Positions 1-6,463 of a stretch of DNA of 48,147 nucleotides are shown piece after piece. The stretch is from Fidelibacterota bacterium 408169 (GTDB taxonomy: Bacteria; Fidelibacterota; Marinisomatia; Marinisomatales; TCS55). The position numbers and the translations under genes were made by a program. Within the stretch, counting starts at the first letter, position 1; every line of letters begins with the position of its first letter. The stretch spans positions 1 through 48,147 of the forward strand of contig NNSG01000013.1 in NCBI GenBank assembly GCA_002256485.1, written 5' to 3'. The notes below the pieces were generated by a model that was not told the DNA's origin, searched no databases, and saw only the letters and a list, made by a program, of their open reading frames with translations.

Positions 1-1
1 G

Positions 2-91
2 GTATTTATAGTAATTATAGTAATGATATTTCTTCTCATTTGGGCTGAACTTGCAGTTGGATTATTTGGAACACCATTTGCCGGGGATTGA
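2..91 (+). CDS. C-terminal end of a small membrane protein (partial)
   Basis: The frame is open from the left edge to a TGA at 89-91 and gives about 29 residues. These form a strongly hydrophobic helix (VFIVIIVMIFLLIWAELAV) followed by a short tail, GLFGTPFAGD. This looks like the last membrane segment of a protein cut by the window edge. It converges on the CTERM-like gene at 157-324, with a shared bidirectional terminator between them. The family is not recognised with confidence, and the start lies outside the window. Confidence 0.4.
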   Translation, partial: VFIVIIVMIFLLIWAELAVGLFGTPFAGD

Positions 92-115
92 ATATCTACC
101 CATCATCCCACAAAC

Positions 116-142
116 AAAAAACCCCACTGATGTGGGGCTTTT
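116..142. terminator. Bidirectional rho-independent terminator
   Basis: CCCCAC (122-127) pairs with GTGGGG (132-137) across a TGAT loop. There is an A-run on the left (a T6 tract on the minus strand) and TTTT on the right. It sits between two convergent genes and can terminate both; the minus-strand T tract is the better one. A near-copy of this stem occurs at 6402-6417. Confidence 0.75.
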
Positions 143-156
143 AAATGTAGAGTTTC

Positions 157-324
157 TTACTTTTTTCTCAATTTTTTATACGCAAGCGCCGCACCTCCAG
201 CCGCTAAGAGCCCTAAACCTCCGATTGGTGCCTGAGCGGGTTCATCAGGGAAAGTCACTCCTTGAGCAAGGATAGTAGCATTCGCGATAAATGCATTTAG
301 TATCATATAGTATTTTTTATTCAT
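157..324 (-). CDS. 55-aa secreted CTERM-type sorting peptide
   Basis: This small ORF begins with ATG at 324-322 behind a good ribosome binding site (AGGAA) and ends at 157. The N-terminus is signal-peptide-like (charged MNKKYY, hydrophobic stretch, ILAQG). A short acidic/proline linker (FPDEPAQAP) follows, then a C-terminal tripartite tail: PIGG motif, hydrophobic LGLLAAGGAALAY helix, and basic KKLRKK end. That architecture matches the PEP/PID-CTERM class of exosortase-sorted micro-proteins. It lies 9 nt downstream of the LamG/T9SS gene on the same strand, so the two are probably co-transcribed. No exosortase is in the window. The function of such tiny CTERM proteins is unknown; the assignment rests on the tail pattern. 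Confidence 0.6.
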   Translation of the reverse strand: MNKKYYMILNAFIANATILAQGVTFPDEPAQAPIGGLGLLAAGGAALAYKKLRKK

Positions 325-333
325 TATACATTC

Positions 334-3123
334 CTACTTTATGAAGGTAATTTTTTGATGTCTGGTCTTGTTCTTTGTCTTGAGTTTAAAGAGATACATG
401 CCAGATGCAAGTTCACTTGGTGGTGTCCACCTATATTGATAGGTTCCTGCAACTTTACTTTCATTTAGTAATGTCCCTACTAGTGCTCCTTTAAGATCAT
501 AGACGCTTAATGATACTTTTCCAGTCTCTGGTAGATCAAAGCTGATTGTAGTAGAAGGGTTAAATGGATTGGGATAAGCAGCATGTAAAGCAAACTCTGC
601 TGGTAGCGTTTTGATAGTGCCACCATTGATTAGAGCGTCATAACTGACTGCTAAACTAAATCTAGCTTCACCAAGGGCAGGGTAAGTTCCTACTGGTCCA
701 CTATAGCTGGTACTAAAAGAACCCTTGGGCTCAGTGGTAAAAGTAATAGATGATACTAGACCCATATCTGTTTCAATAGTTGTAAGCTGATCAATAAGCG
801 TTAACGAGATATGATCTGGTAGATTGCTGACATCCCATGTAAATGTAATTTCTTCTTCCTGAGTTACATAGGATTCTCCATCTAGCTGCAGCTTCATAAT
901 ATCAAATGGGATCAATATATCTTCCTCATGATCATATGGAAGGTTATTGATATCTAGACCCGTATCATTTGCATAGATTAGTGCAATTAAACGGTCACTA
1001 TGATTTAATGGGAAAAGCTTATACCCATCTGCATTATCTAGACCAGTTTCTCCTTCGCTTTGGAATGACATAAATGTTTGATCACTAAACTCAGAGGAAC
1101 TTACATCAAAGGTAACACTGCCTGATTCTTGCATATCTGATACACGGTATAAGGTACCTGCTCGACCTGCTTTATCTGAAGTAGATATCGTAATCGATCC
1201 AGTTCCTCCACTCGCTTCAACCCAGAACCCTTGGTAAGGAGCGATCAAACCATCCGTAAGTCCGCCAGTAGAACCATTCCAACTTTTATAGGCACTAGTA
1301 GCATCATCCCAAACATATACTGTGGATGCAATATTAGTCTTTGATATTAAATCCCAATCTATTGTTGAAGAGTATGGGTTACCTGCGAGTCCCCAATCAG
1401 CACTGCCAATACTACCATAGGTAGCATCACTATTGTTTTCAGTACCACTCACACTGATTGTTGCAGGTAGATCTGCAGTACCATCATTATCTGTATCTTC
1501 AAACACATAGACTAAAAATCCTTGTCCAGCAGCAATAGAAGTTCCTGAAGTTGATATATCACTGAGAGCTGTCCAACTTTGCCCAGCAACATCTAATGTC
1601 CATACATTAGCACTAGCGCCAGTCATGTCAGCACCGGTCATTCCTTGGGTCCAAAGGTTTGTTAGTAAACTTCCTAAAATTTGCCCAGAAACAGGGGAAG
1701 AGAGCATGCGAAAACCTGAGTTACCAGAAATTGAGGTACCTAGTATTTTAGAGTTGGTCCAATCTGAACTAGCATCCATGTTGGTCATGGTGCCATTATT
1801 ATCATTACTGGTAAGATCAAGAACGGATGCCCCTCTACCATCGTTAAAATTATAGTAAGCAACTAAATTACTTTCGTTGCCAACAAGTTCTTTGTACATA
1901 TTATCTTGGATCTCAGCTTGGGTACGAACATCATCCCAAATACGAACTTCATCAATTTGACCATCCCAAATCCTAGCTGCCTTGCCAATAAGAGTGTTAG
2001 CGCTTTGAAATACAGTATTATCTGTTCCTGTATCTTCTAAAATACCATCTAAATATAATTTTATATCACCTGATGAGCTCCTTGTAGCGGCAAGATGATG
2101 CCAATCACCATCATTAAAGTCTGTTGGGGCATAAGCTTTATTAGCACCACTTTTCCAATAAATGAAATTACCTGATGTTATTGCCAATTTAAATCGGTTG
2201 GTTCCAGTAGTGCTTTGGCTTATTAAAGCTTTTGTACTTGCGCCAGTGTATGTAGTTTTAGCCCAACACTCTATAGTATATGCTTGCGAAGCATTTGAGG
2301 TTGAAAGTAAGCCAGACCCCAAGTCTACATAATCATCCGTACCATCAAAATCTAGTGCATAATCCTGCGCAAAAAGAGTGTTGGATACCCAATCACTGCT
2401 CGCATCCATGTTGGTCATGGTACCATCATTTGAATTAGAAGTTAGATCACTTGAAGTAGTACCACTACCATCATTAAAGTTATAGTACGCAACAAGATTA
2501 GCCTCGCTACCAGATAGTTCAGTATGCATATTTGCTTTGATCTCGGCTTGAGTGCGGACATCATTCCATACTCGTAATTCATCAATAGCACCATCCATGA
2601 AATTACAGTTGCAACTGGCTCCTTGTCGGCTAATATAGGCGACGCTGGAACCACCGCCATTACTTATTGCTGTTTGACTGCTAGTGTGGGGGCCATCCTT
2701 AACTCCATTAATATAAAAATACACCGTCAAATTTGAACCATTATCTATGACGGTTACCGCAACATGATTCCATTCGTTGTTTAAATATGTTCCGGTGCTT
2801 AAAATAGCAGAACCACATGCAGCCTGATCCCAAAAAGCTAATTTTAATGATGATTGGCAGGAAGTACTTGATCCTGTAAGAGCTAATCCGTATCCATAAC
2901 TACCTTTCATCCAGATAGTTTGCCAATCTGTACGAGATGGTTTGACCCAAGCTTCAATAGTTACTTGGTCTGAAACATCTAAACTACTATTGTAAGAAAT
3001 GCTGATTTGATCATCTGAACCATCAAAATCTAAAGCTTTATTTTGAGCAGAAAGAGGGGTTAAAAAAAATAAAGGTATGAACAGCTTTATAGCCAAACTG
3101 ATAAAGATTAGCAAGTCCTTCAT
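334..3123 (-). CDS. Secreted protein with two LamG domains and a T9SS C-terminal sorting domain
   Basis: The 929-residue protein opens with a signal peptide ending near LSAQ (residue about 27). Two LamG/concanavalin-A-like lectin domains follow at roughly 30-240 and 255-465, each beginning ALDFDG(S/T)DD and ending in a near-identical NLVAYYNFNDG...DASSDW block, which indicates an internal duplication. A middle region of about 380 residues with repeated 'GNPYSSTIDWD'-like surface-protein motifs is followed by the type IX secretion/FlgD-like sorting domain (residues 844-929, starting near ALHAAYPNPFNPSTT and ending KITFIK). It is expected to be exported and anchored or released at the cell surface, probably binding glycans. 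ATG at 3123 is preceded by AAAGGA. The ligand cannot be told from sequence. Confidence 0.85.
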   Translation of the reverse strand: MKDLLIFISLAIKLFIPLFFLTPLSAQNKALDFDGSDDQISISYNSSLDVSDQVTIEAWVKPSRTDWQTIWMKGSYGYGLALTGSSTSCQSSLKLAFWDQAACGSAILSTGTYLNNEWNHVAVTVIDNGSNLTVYFYINGVKDGPHTSSQTAISNGGGSSVAYISRQGASCNCNFMDGAIDELRVWNDVRTQAEIKANMHTELSGSEANLVAYYNFNDGSGTTSSDLTSNSNDGTMTNMDASSDWVSNTLFAQDYALDFDGTDDYVDLGSGLLSTSNASQAYTIECWAKTTYTGASTKALISQSTTGTNRFKLAITSGNFIYWKSGANKAYAPTDFNDGDWHHLAATRSSSGDIKLYLDGILEDTGTDNTVFQSANTLIGKAARIWDGQIDEVRIWDDVRTQAEIQDNMYKELVGNESNLVAYYNFNDGRGASVLDLTSNDNNGTMTNMDASSDWTNSKILGTSISGNSGFRMLSSPVSGQILGSLLTNLWTQGMTGADMTGASANVWTLDVAGQSWTALSDISTSGTSIAAGQGFLVYVFEDTDNDGTADLPATISVSGTENNSDATYGSIGSADWGLAGNPYSSTIDWDLISKTNIASTVYVWDDATSAYKSWNGSTGGLTDGLIAPYQGFWVEASGGTGSITISTSDKAGRAGTLYRVSDMQESGSVTFDVSSSEFSDQTFMSFQSEGETGLDNADGYKLFPLNHSDRLIALIYANDTGLDINNLPYDHEEDILIPFDIMKLQLDGESYVTQEEEITFTWDVSNLPDHISLTLIDQLTTIETDMGLVSSITFTTEPKGSFSTSYSGPVGTYPALGEARFSLAVSYDALINGGTIKTLPAEFALHAAYPNPFNPSTTISFDLPETGKVSLSVYDLKGALVGTLLNESKVAGTYQYRWTPPSELASGMYLFKLKTKNKTRHQKITFIK

Positions 3124-3304
3124 AGTAATTCCTTTAAATTGCTTTTAAAAACAACTAACTAATAGTTATGTGTAAAATACATAGCAATTTATTTTAACAT
3201 CCATTTAAATATTTTCCAAAGGAGATTCTTTAAGTTATTGTTCATATTTAACTCCTAAAACAAGATGATTAATTTAGTAATTTCATAGACATACATCTAG
3301 CTAT

Positions 3305-3332
3305 AAAAAAGCCCTCGAAAGAGGGTTTTTTT
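3305..3332. terminator. Terminator downstream of the Fic gene
   Basis: GCCCTC / GAGGGT stem with a GAAA-type loop, flanked by A6 on the left and T7 on the right, so it is usable in both directions. It lies about 20 nt past the stop of the minus-strand Fic gene. The rest of the gap 3124-3351 shows only the likely promoter region of the LamG gene; no other gene was seen. Confidence 0.7.
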
Positions 3333-3351
3333 ATGTATATAATATTTGATT

Positions 3352-4197
3352 TTAACCATGTACTTTGAGATATGTCCTAAAGAAATAATTAATAAAATTA
3401 TTTTCATCACGATTTAATGCATTATAGTACTGGTTCCTATTATTATACTCAATAACTAGAACTGGATATCCAGAAAACCATAAAATGTGATTCATTAACA
3501 AACGACCGATCCTTCCGTTCCCATCACCAAATGGATGGATCTTTTCAAATCGGTAATGGACAATTGCAGCCAGCTCTACCGGGTTTATGTCTCCTTTCAT
3601 TTGTTTGATGAACCTAATCAATTGGTTCATTAGTTTTTTCACTTCAGTATAATTTGGTGCAAGGTATGATCCGACTCGGACGTTATAATCTCTTATTTTC
3701 CCTGCTAACTCAGGTTTAGTTTCACCAAATATGGATTTATGCCAATCTAACATTAATGATGTTAAAACCGGTTTTTCTTCCTTTATCATTTCTAGAAAAA
3801 CGGTGTTGTGTGAATCTGCTTCCTTTACATCTCGTAGTGGTTTCCCCGGAGATACTTTGTCCAGAATGATGCCACGGACTTCTGGCTCTGTGACGGTTGA
3901 TCCTTCTATCGCATTGGTATGATATGTAAAAGTGATCGCTAATTCTTGCTGTTGTTTTACTTGGATGCTTTTAGGGAGTTTACCCCAATCCTGTTGGAAA
4001 TTTTTGTGAATAGAGTCAAGACGCATATATAATTCCGGTTGGATTTCCATCCTGAAATCTCTTTTTACTTTATCCAATTCATCAGGCAGTGATTTACCCA
4101 GGTATTTCTCTTTTGTTGTTACTTTACCTTCAGACCTGAAAGAATGTTGAAGATAATAATACGGATGCCCCTTCCTTTTTCTGGTTAAAACTCTCAC
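3352..4197 (-). CDS. Fic-family protein (putative AMPylase), class II
   Basis: The 281-residue protein carries the full Fic active-site loop HPFGDGNGRIGR at residues 221-232, with catalytic His221 and the anion-binding GDGNGR turn. At residues 94-99 it has TNAIEG, matching the inhibitory helix motif (S/T)xxxE(G/N) that in class II Fic proteins lies N-terminal to the Fic core and blocks ATP positioning. It is therefore likely an autoinhibited nucleotidyl transferase modifying a protein hydroxyl. The N-terminal about 80 residues are basic and unlike the core, possibly a nucleic-acid or target-binding segment. No separate antitoxin gene is adjacent, as expected for class II. A perfect 14-bp inverted repeat lies just upstream of its start. 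Confidence 0.88.
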   Translation of the reverse strand: MRVLTRKRKGHPYYYLQHSFRSEGKVTTKEKYLGKSLPDELDKVKRDFRMEIQPELYMRLDSIHKNFQQDWGKLPKSIQVKQQQELAITFTYHTNAIEGSTVTEPEVRGIILDKVSPGKPLRDVKEADSHNTVFLEMIKEEKPVLTSLMLDWHKSIFGETKPELAGKIRDYNVRVGSYLAPNYTEVKKLMNQLIRFIKQMKGDINPVELAAIVHYRFEKIHPFGDGNGRIGRLLMNHILWFSGYPVLVIEYNNRNQYYNALNRDENNFINYFFRTYLKVHG

Positions 4198-4204
4198 AAT
4201 AATA

Positions 4205-4257
4205 TTGCCATTACATTAATAATCTTTTCACTATTCATATCACTAATGTAATGGCAA
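4205..4257. repeat. Perfect 14-bp inverted repeat upstream of the Fic gene
   Basis: TTGCCATTACATTA (4205-4218) is exactly reverse-complementary to TAATGTAATGGCAA (4244-4257), with a 25-bp spacer. It begins 8 bp upstream of the Fic start codon, so it lies in the promoter/leader of that gene. It could be a paired operator, or a stem-loop in the 5' leader. There is no T tract, so it is not a normal terminator. Confidence 0.75.
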
Positions 4258-4388
4258 CCTACGAAGAATACAACAGATATTTATACAATAAGAGAAATCA
4301 AGTGAATGATAAATATGAAGAATTAAACATCAACGGAAAAAAGAGTTCTTTGAGTGTAATGTCCACCCCGCATCGTCTCCCGACGTAA
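4251..4388 (+). CDS. Possible 45-aa ORF, unknown
   Basis: ATG at 4251 opens 45 codons ending in TAA at 4386-4388. The product is rich in Tyr, Asn, Lys and Glu at the N-terminus (MATYEEYNRYLYNKRNQ) and ends in KKSSLSVMSTPHRLPT. The start codon lies inside the right arm of the inverted repeat and there is no clear ribosome binding site. The codons for KKSSL(S/R)V fall in the repeat shared with 5153-5173, so the 3' part may be repeat rather than gene. No family is recognised; it may not be expressed. Confidence 0.22.
   Translation: MATYEEYNRYLYNKRNQVNDKYEELNINGKKSSLSVMSTPHRLPT
4338..4358 (+). repeat. Direct repeat, left copy (flanks toxin-antitoxin module)
   Basis: AAAAAGAGTTCTTTGAG followed by TGTA; the first 17 bases are identical to 5153-5169 and the next four differ at one base. 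The sequence after it (GTCC, CC, ATC and GTC in order) is also loosely similar to that after the right copy. The two copies bracket the HigBA-type pair. Confidence 0.7.
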
Positions 4389-4461
4389 CACTCAGTGAAC
4401 CCAGGTTCAATGTGTGTTTATCTTTTATCATTAATAAAACAATAATACACTTGAATGTATA

Positions 4462-4477
4462 GTAACTTATATGTTAC
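4462..4477. promoter_or_regulatory. Candidate toxin-antitoxin operator
   Basis: GTAAC-TTATAT-GTTAC is a short perfect inverted repeat overlapping the putative -10 region and the first ATG of the toxin gene. HigA-type antitoxins commonly autorepress by binding such palindromes at their promoter; assignment here is by position only. Confidence 0.4.
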
Positions 4478-4809
4478 CTTCCCTTGTGATAATTAGAGAA
4501 TATATTACTGAAGATGGTACCAGTTCTTTTAGTAAATGGTTTAATAAACTGAATTCTCAAGCAGCAGCAAAAGTTACCGTTACACTGTCACGGATGGAAG
4601 CAGGTAATCTATCAAACGTTAAATGGTTTAAAGGAATCGGGGAATACAAAATTAATTGGGGTCCTGGTTACAGGATCTATTTAGCAAAAGATGGAGATAA
4701 ACTAATTATTTTGTTTGGTGGCGGAACAAAAAAGAGCCAAGTAAGAGATATAGAAAAAGCTGTTCAACACCACAAGGAATACAAAAAACGTAAAAAAAGT
4801 AAGGATTAA
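4471..4809 (+). CDS. HigB/RelE-superfamily toxin (Gp49-like)
   Basis: This 112-residue protein matches the phage-Gp49-like/HigB toxin family of about 100 residues. It has the N-terminal pattern REYITEDGTSSFSKWFNKL, a central KWFKGIGEYKINWGPGYRIYL sheet region, the LIILFGGGTKKSQ strand and a lysine-rich C-terminus. By family knowledge it would be a ribosome-dependent mRNA interferase or a related gyrase/ribosome poison. Two starts are possible: ATG at 4471, which lies inside the small palindrome GTAAC-N6-GTTAC, or GTG at 4486, which fits the usual family N-terminus better. Neither has a clear Shine-Dalgarno. TATAGT at 4458-4463 could be a -10 box giving a nearly leaderless transcript. The gene is followed 2 nt later by its antitoxin. 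Confidence 0.8.
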   Translation: MLPSLVIIREYITEDGTSSFSKWFNKLNSQAAAKVTVTLSRMEAGNLSNVKWFKGIGEYKINWGPGYRIYLAKDGDKLIILFGGGTKKSQVRDIEKAVQHHKEYKKRKKSKD

Positions 4810-4811
4810 CC

Positions 4812-5135
4812 ATGGCCAACTTCACAAAAGATTATAAAGAAACAATTAAAAATAGAATTAATCAAGATCCTGATTTTGCCCAACATCTTTTAGATGAAGC
4901 CATTTCACTAATACTAAATGATGAACCTGAAACAGCCCGCCTTGTTTTAAGAGATTTAGTCAACGCTACAATTGGCTTTGAAAAGCTATCTGAAGAAACA
5001 CAAAAAAATAGTAAGAGCCTTCATCGAATGCTATCGGTCAAGGGGAATCCTTCTATGAATAACCTGACCCATATTATTAATGCTTTACGGAAAACTCTAA
5101 AGGTAAACTATGAAATTCATGCAGTTCCCGCTTAA
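4812..5135 (+). CDS. HigA-like antitoxin, XRE-family DNA-binding protein
   Basis: This 107-residue protein matches the HI1420-type 'addiction module antidote' family: an N-terminal DYKE/FAQHLLDEAI segment, a LNDEPETARLVLRDLVNATIGFEKLSEET helical section, then a C-terminal helix-turn-helix (TQKNSKSLHRMLSVKGNPSMNNLTHIINALRKTL). It follows the toxin by 2 nt with AGGA of its ribosome binding site inside the toxin's last codons, so the pair is coupled. Toxin-first order is typical of HigBA. It should neutralise the toxin and repress the operon promoter. No truncation is seen. Confidence 0.82.
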   Translation: MANFTKDYKETIKNRINQDPDFAQHLLDEAISLILNDEPETARLVLRDLVNATIGFEKLSEETQKNSKSLHRMLSVKGNPSMNNLTHIINALRKTLKVNYEIHAVPA

Positions 5136-5152
5136 AAGTTAATCTGTACTTC

Positions 5153-5173
5153 AAAAAGAGTTCTTTGAGGGTA
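5153..5173 (+). repeat. Direct repeat, right copy
   Basis: AAAAAGAGTTCTTTGAG followed by GGTA, matching 4338-4358. It also sits in an imperfect hairpin whose outer arms are CTGTAC and GTACAG. Just downstream GTCCG...CGGAC forms another imperfect stem (about 5180-5215). It lies just past the antitoxin stop codon. Confidence 0.65.
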
Positions 5174-5232
5174 CAGCTTGTCCGCCGTATCCGTCAGTAG
5201 GGATAGTAGTCGGACCCGTCCCCGCAAATAAA

Positions 5233-5262
5233 AAAAGCCCTCATTCGAGAGCTTTTTTATAT
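5233..5262. terminator. Terminator after the toxin-antitoxin module
   Basis: AAAAAAGCCCTC / GAGAGCTTTTTT stem-loop with a T6 tract on the plus strand, about 100 nt past the antitoxin stop and just before the IS1595 remnant. Confidence 0.65.
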
Positions 5263-5313
5263 ATTTTTAGGGTAAAGTCGCAGTTTAGCCACCAATGTTG
5301 ATAAATTACACAT

Positions 5314-5757
5314 ATGAAAAAGCAATTAAAGTGTTTGCGTTGTGGCTGTCAAAAGCTTTACTCTGTCCGAAGAGAAAAGAAGCGTTGTAGTAATTGTGAT
5401 TATGAATGGAAACCAGGCAAAATACCCTTGCATTTATCCCGGAAAGAATGGACCAATATTTTACACTGGTTTTTACGGGGTTTACCAGTGATTGCAATAG
5501 CTCAGGAAACAGGGATCCACAGACAACGGATATTGCGTGCATTAACCTATGTAAGAGAGAGTTTTCAGAAAGATGTACCAGATATCTTTTCAGGCACTGT
5601 AGAAGTTGACGAAACCTATATTGGCGGACAATGGAAAAACAAAAGACACAGTGCAAAAGCCGGTGGCAGTAAGCGTGGAAGAGGGACTTCCAAAACGCCT
5701 GTATTTGGCATCTTGTGCCGGGGTGGCAAGGTATGGGCACAAGTGGTATTCATATAA
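5314..5757 (+). pseudogene. IS1595-family transposase, 3'-truncated
   Basis: About 145 residues of an IS1595/ISXO2-type transposase remain; family members are about 290-310. An N-terminal zinc ribbon is clear (C9, C12 and C25, C28: CLRCGCQ and CSNCDYEWK), then a helical DNA-binding part (NILHWFLRGLPVIAIAQETGIHRQRILR), then the start of the DDE catalytic domain with the first acidic residue in VEVDETYIGG. Homology stops at KVWAQVV (about 5748), so the second D and the last catalytic residue are missing and the enzyme cannot be active. The junction is with a DUF4268 gene fragment in another frame. GGGTAAAG at 5270-5277 may mark the left terminal repeat of the element. Confidence 0.85.
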
Positions 5758-6044
5758 GTATTTCAGTCAGATTTGTTTGGGGAAATGATATTGGCTGTGA
5801 GCTCTATATTGGGACAGAAAAAGCAAAAGAAATTTTCCATAATCTACACAATCAAAAAAGCGAGATTGAGTCAAAATTTGGCTGTGAGCTTGACTGGAAA
5901 GAGCTACCTGAAGGAAAGGTCAGCCGTATCGTTTTAAGGAATGACATTAATCCAAATAATAAGGATAATTGGAATGATTGCTTTGATTGGTATGCTAACA
6001 CTGTCGACCAATTTAGAACCATTTTAGTGCCATTGTTGAAATGA
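5733..6044 (+). pseudogene. DUF4268 domain remnant, 5'-truncated
   Basis: The frame reads GTSGIHISISVRF...NDIGCELYIGTEKAKEIFHNL through RFKT-like LVPLLK and ends in TGA at 6042-6044. This is the C-terminal half of the DUF4268 fold, which normally follows a longer N-terminal nuclease-like part in stand-alone proteins. The N-terminal part has been replaced by the IS1595 fragment, and the join lies in about 15 bases read in both frames. ATG at 5733 is the first in-frame ATG but is unlikely to be a real start. The stop overlaps the next gene's ATG (ATGA), so the original gene was probably coupled to it. Confidence 0.65.
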
Positions 6045-6463
6045 GTAAGGTAATTAACGTTCACGAAATCATTCTTCAACTTGTGAGAACAGACTCTCAA
6101 TTTCAGGAAGAAGATTTAAACAAACTTATACCGATTAGCACCGTGCAAAAAGGATTTGGTTTATATAATGGTGTTCTTCCTATATCCTTTAGCCCACATG
6201 AAGATTATGATATCGACCCTTACGAATTAGATGTCAATTTAGATGATGATGAAGAACGTATTGAAAAATTAACGCAAATCAATTTGGATATTCAAAAATA
6301 CAATAAATGGACAGCTGAAAAATCTGCAGATTATGAAGAAACAAATATATGGTATGCTCCAAAAAAGGAGTATCAGATGTGGCAGTTCGTTGTTTCAAGA
6401 GCCCCACCATCGTGGGGTTTTTTGTTTCCCTCATTTTGTGTAATTTTGGTGGAATTAGTATGA
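6041..6463 (+). CDS. Hypothetical protein, overlapping both neighbours
   Basis: The 140-residue protein begins MSKVINVHEIILQLV with an ATG overlapping the DUF4268 stop, and its stop overlaps the ATG of the TPR gene (ATGA at both ends). The middle is acidic (EDYDIDPYELDVNLDDDEERIEKL). It has no signal peptide, membrane helix or recognisable motif. The last about 22 residues (APPSWGFLFPSFCVILVELV) are encoded across a perfect terminator-type hairpin at 6402-6423 and look unlike the rest, so the original 3' end may have been lost or shifted. It may be the partner of the broken DUF4268 protein. Confidence 0.45.
   Translation: MSKVINVHEIILQLVRTDSQFQEEDLNKLIPISTVQKGFGLYNGVLPISFSPHEDYDIDPYELDVNLDDDEERIEKLTQINLDIQKYNKWTAEKSADYEETNIWYAPKKEYQMWQFVVSRAPPSWGFLFPSFCVILVELV
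6402..6423 (+). terminator. Terminator hairpin inside the 3' end of an ORF
   Basis: CCCCAC (6402-6407), loop CATC, GTGGGG (6412-6417), then T6 at 6418-6423. It has the same stem as the terminator at 116-142 and the same following TTTTTTGTTTCCC as the one after the TPR gene. It lies within the upstream ORF and 37 nt before the TPR start. Confidence 0.7.

Noticed and set aside
4338-5215. Integron attC sites flanking the toxin-antitoxin pair
   Set aside because: The stems are imperfect and I could not find the paired RYYYAAC / GTTRRRY core sequences; no integrase in the window.
5306-5740. Long minus-strand ORF opposite the IS1595 fragment
   Set aside because: It is the antisense shadow of a clear zinc-ribbon/DDE transposase and has no recognisable protein features.
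6349-6459. N-terminal extension of the TPR protein
   Set aside because: It runs through a terminator hairpin; the ATG at 6460 has a proper signal peptide/lipobox and ribosome binding site.
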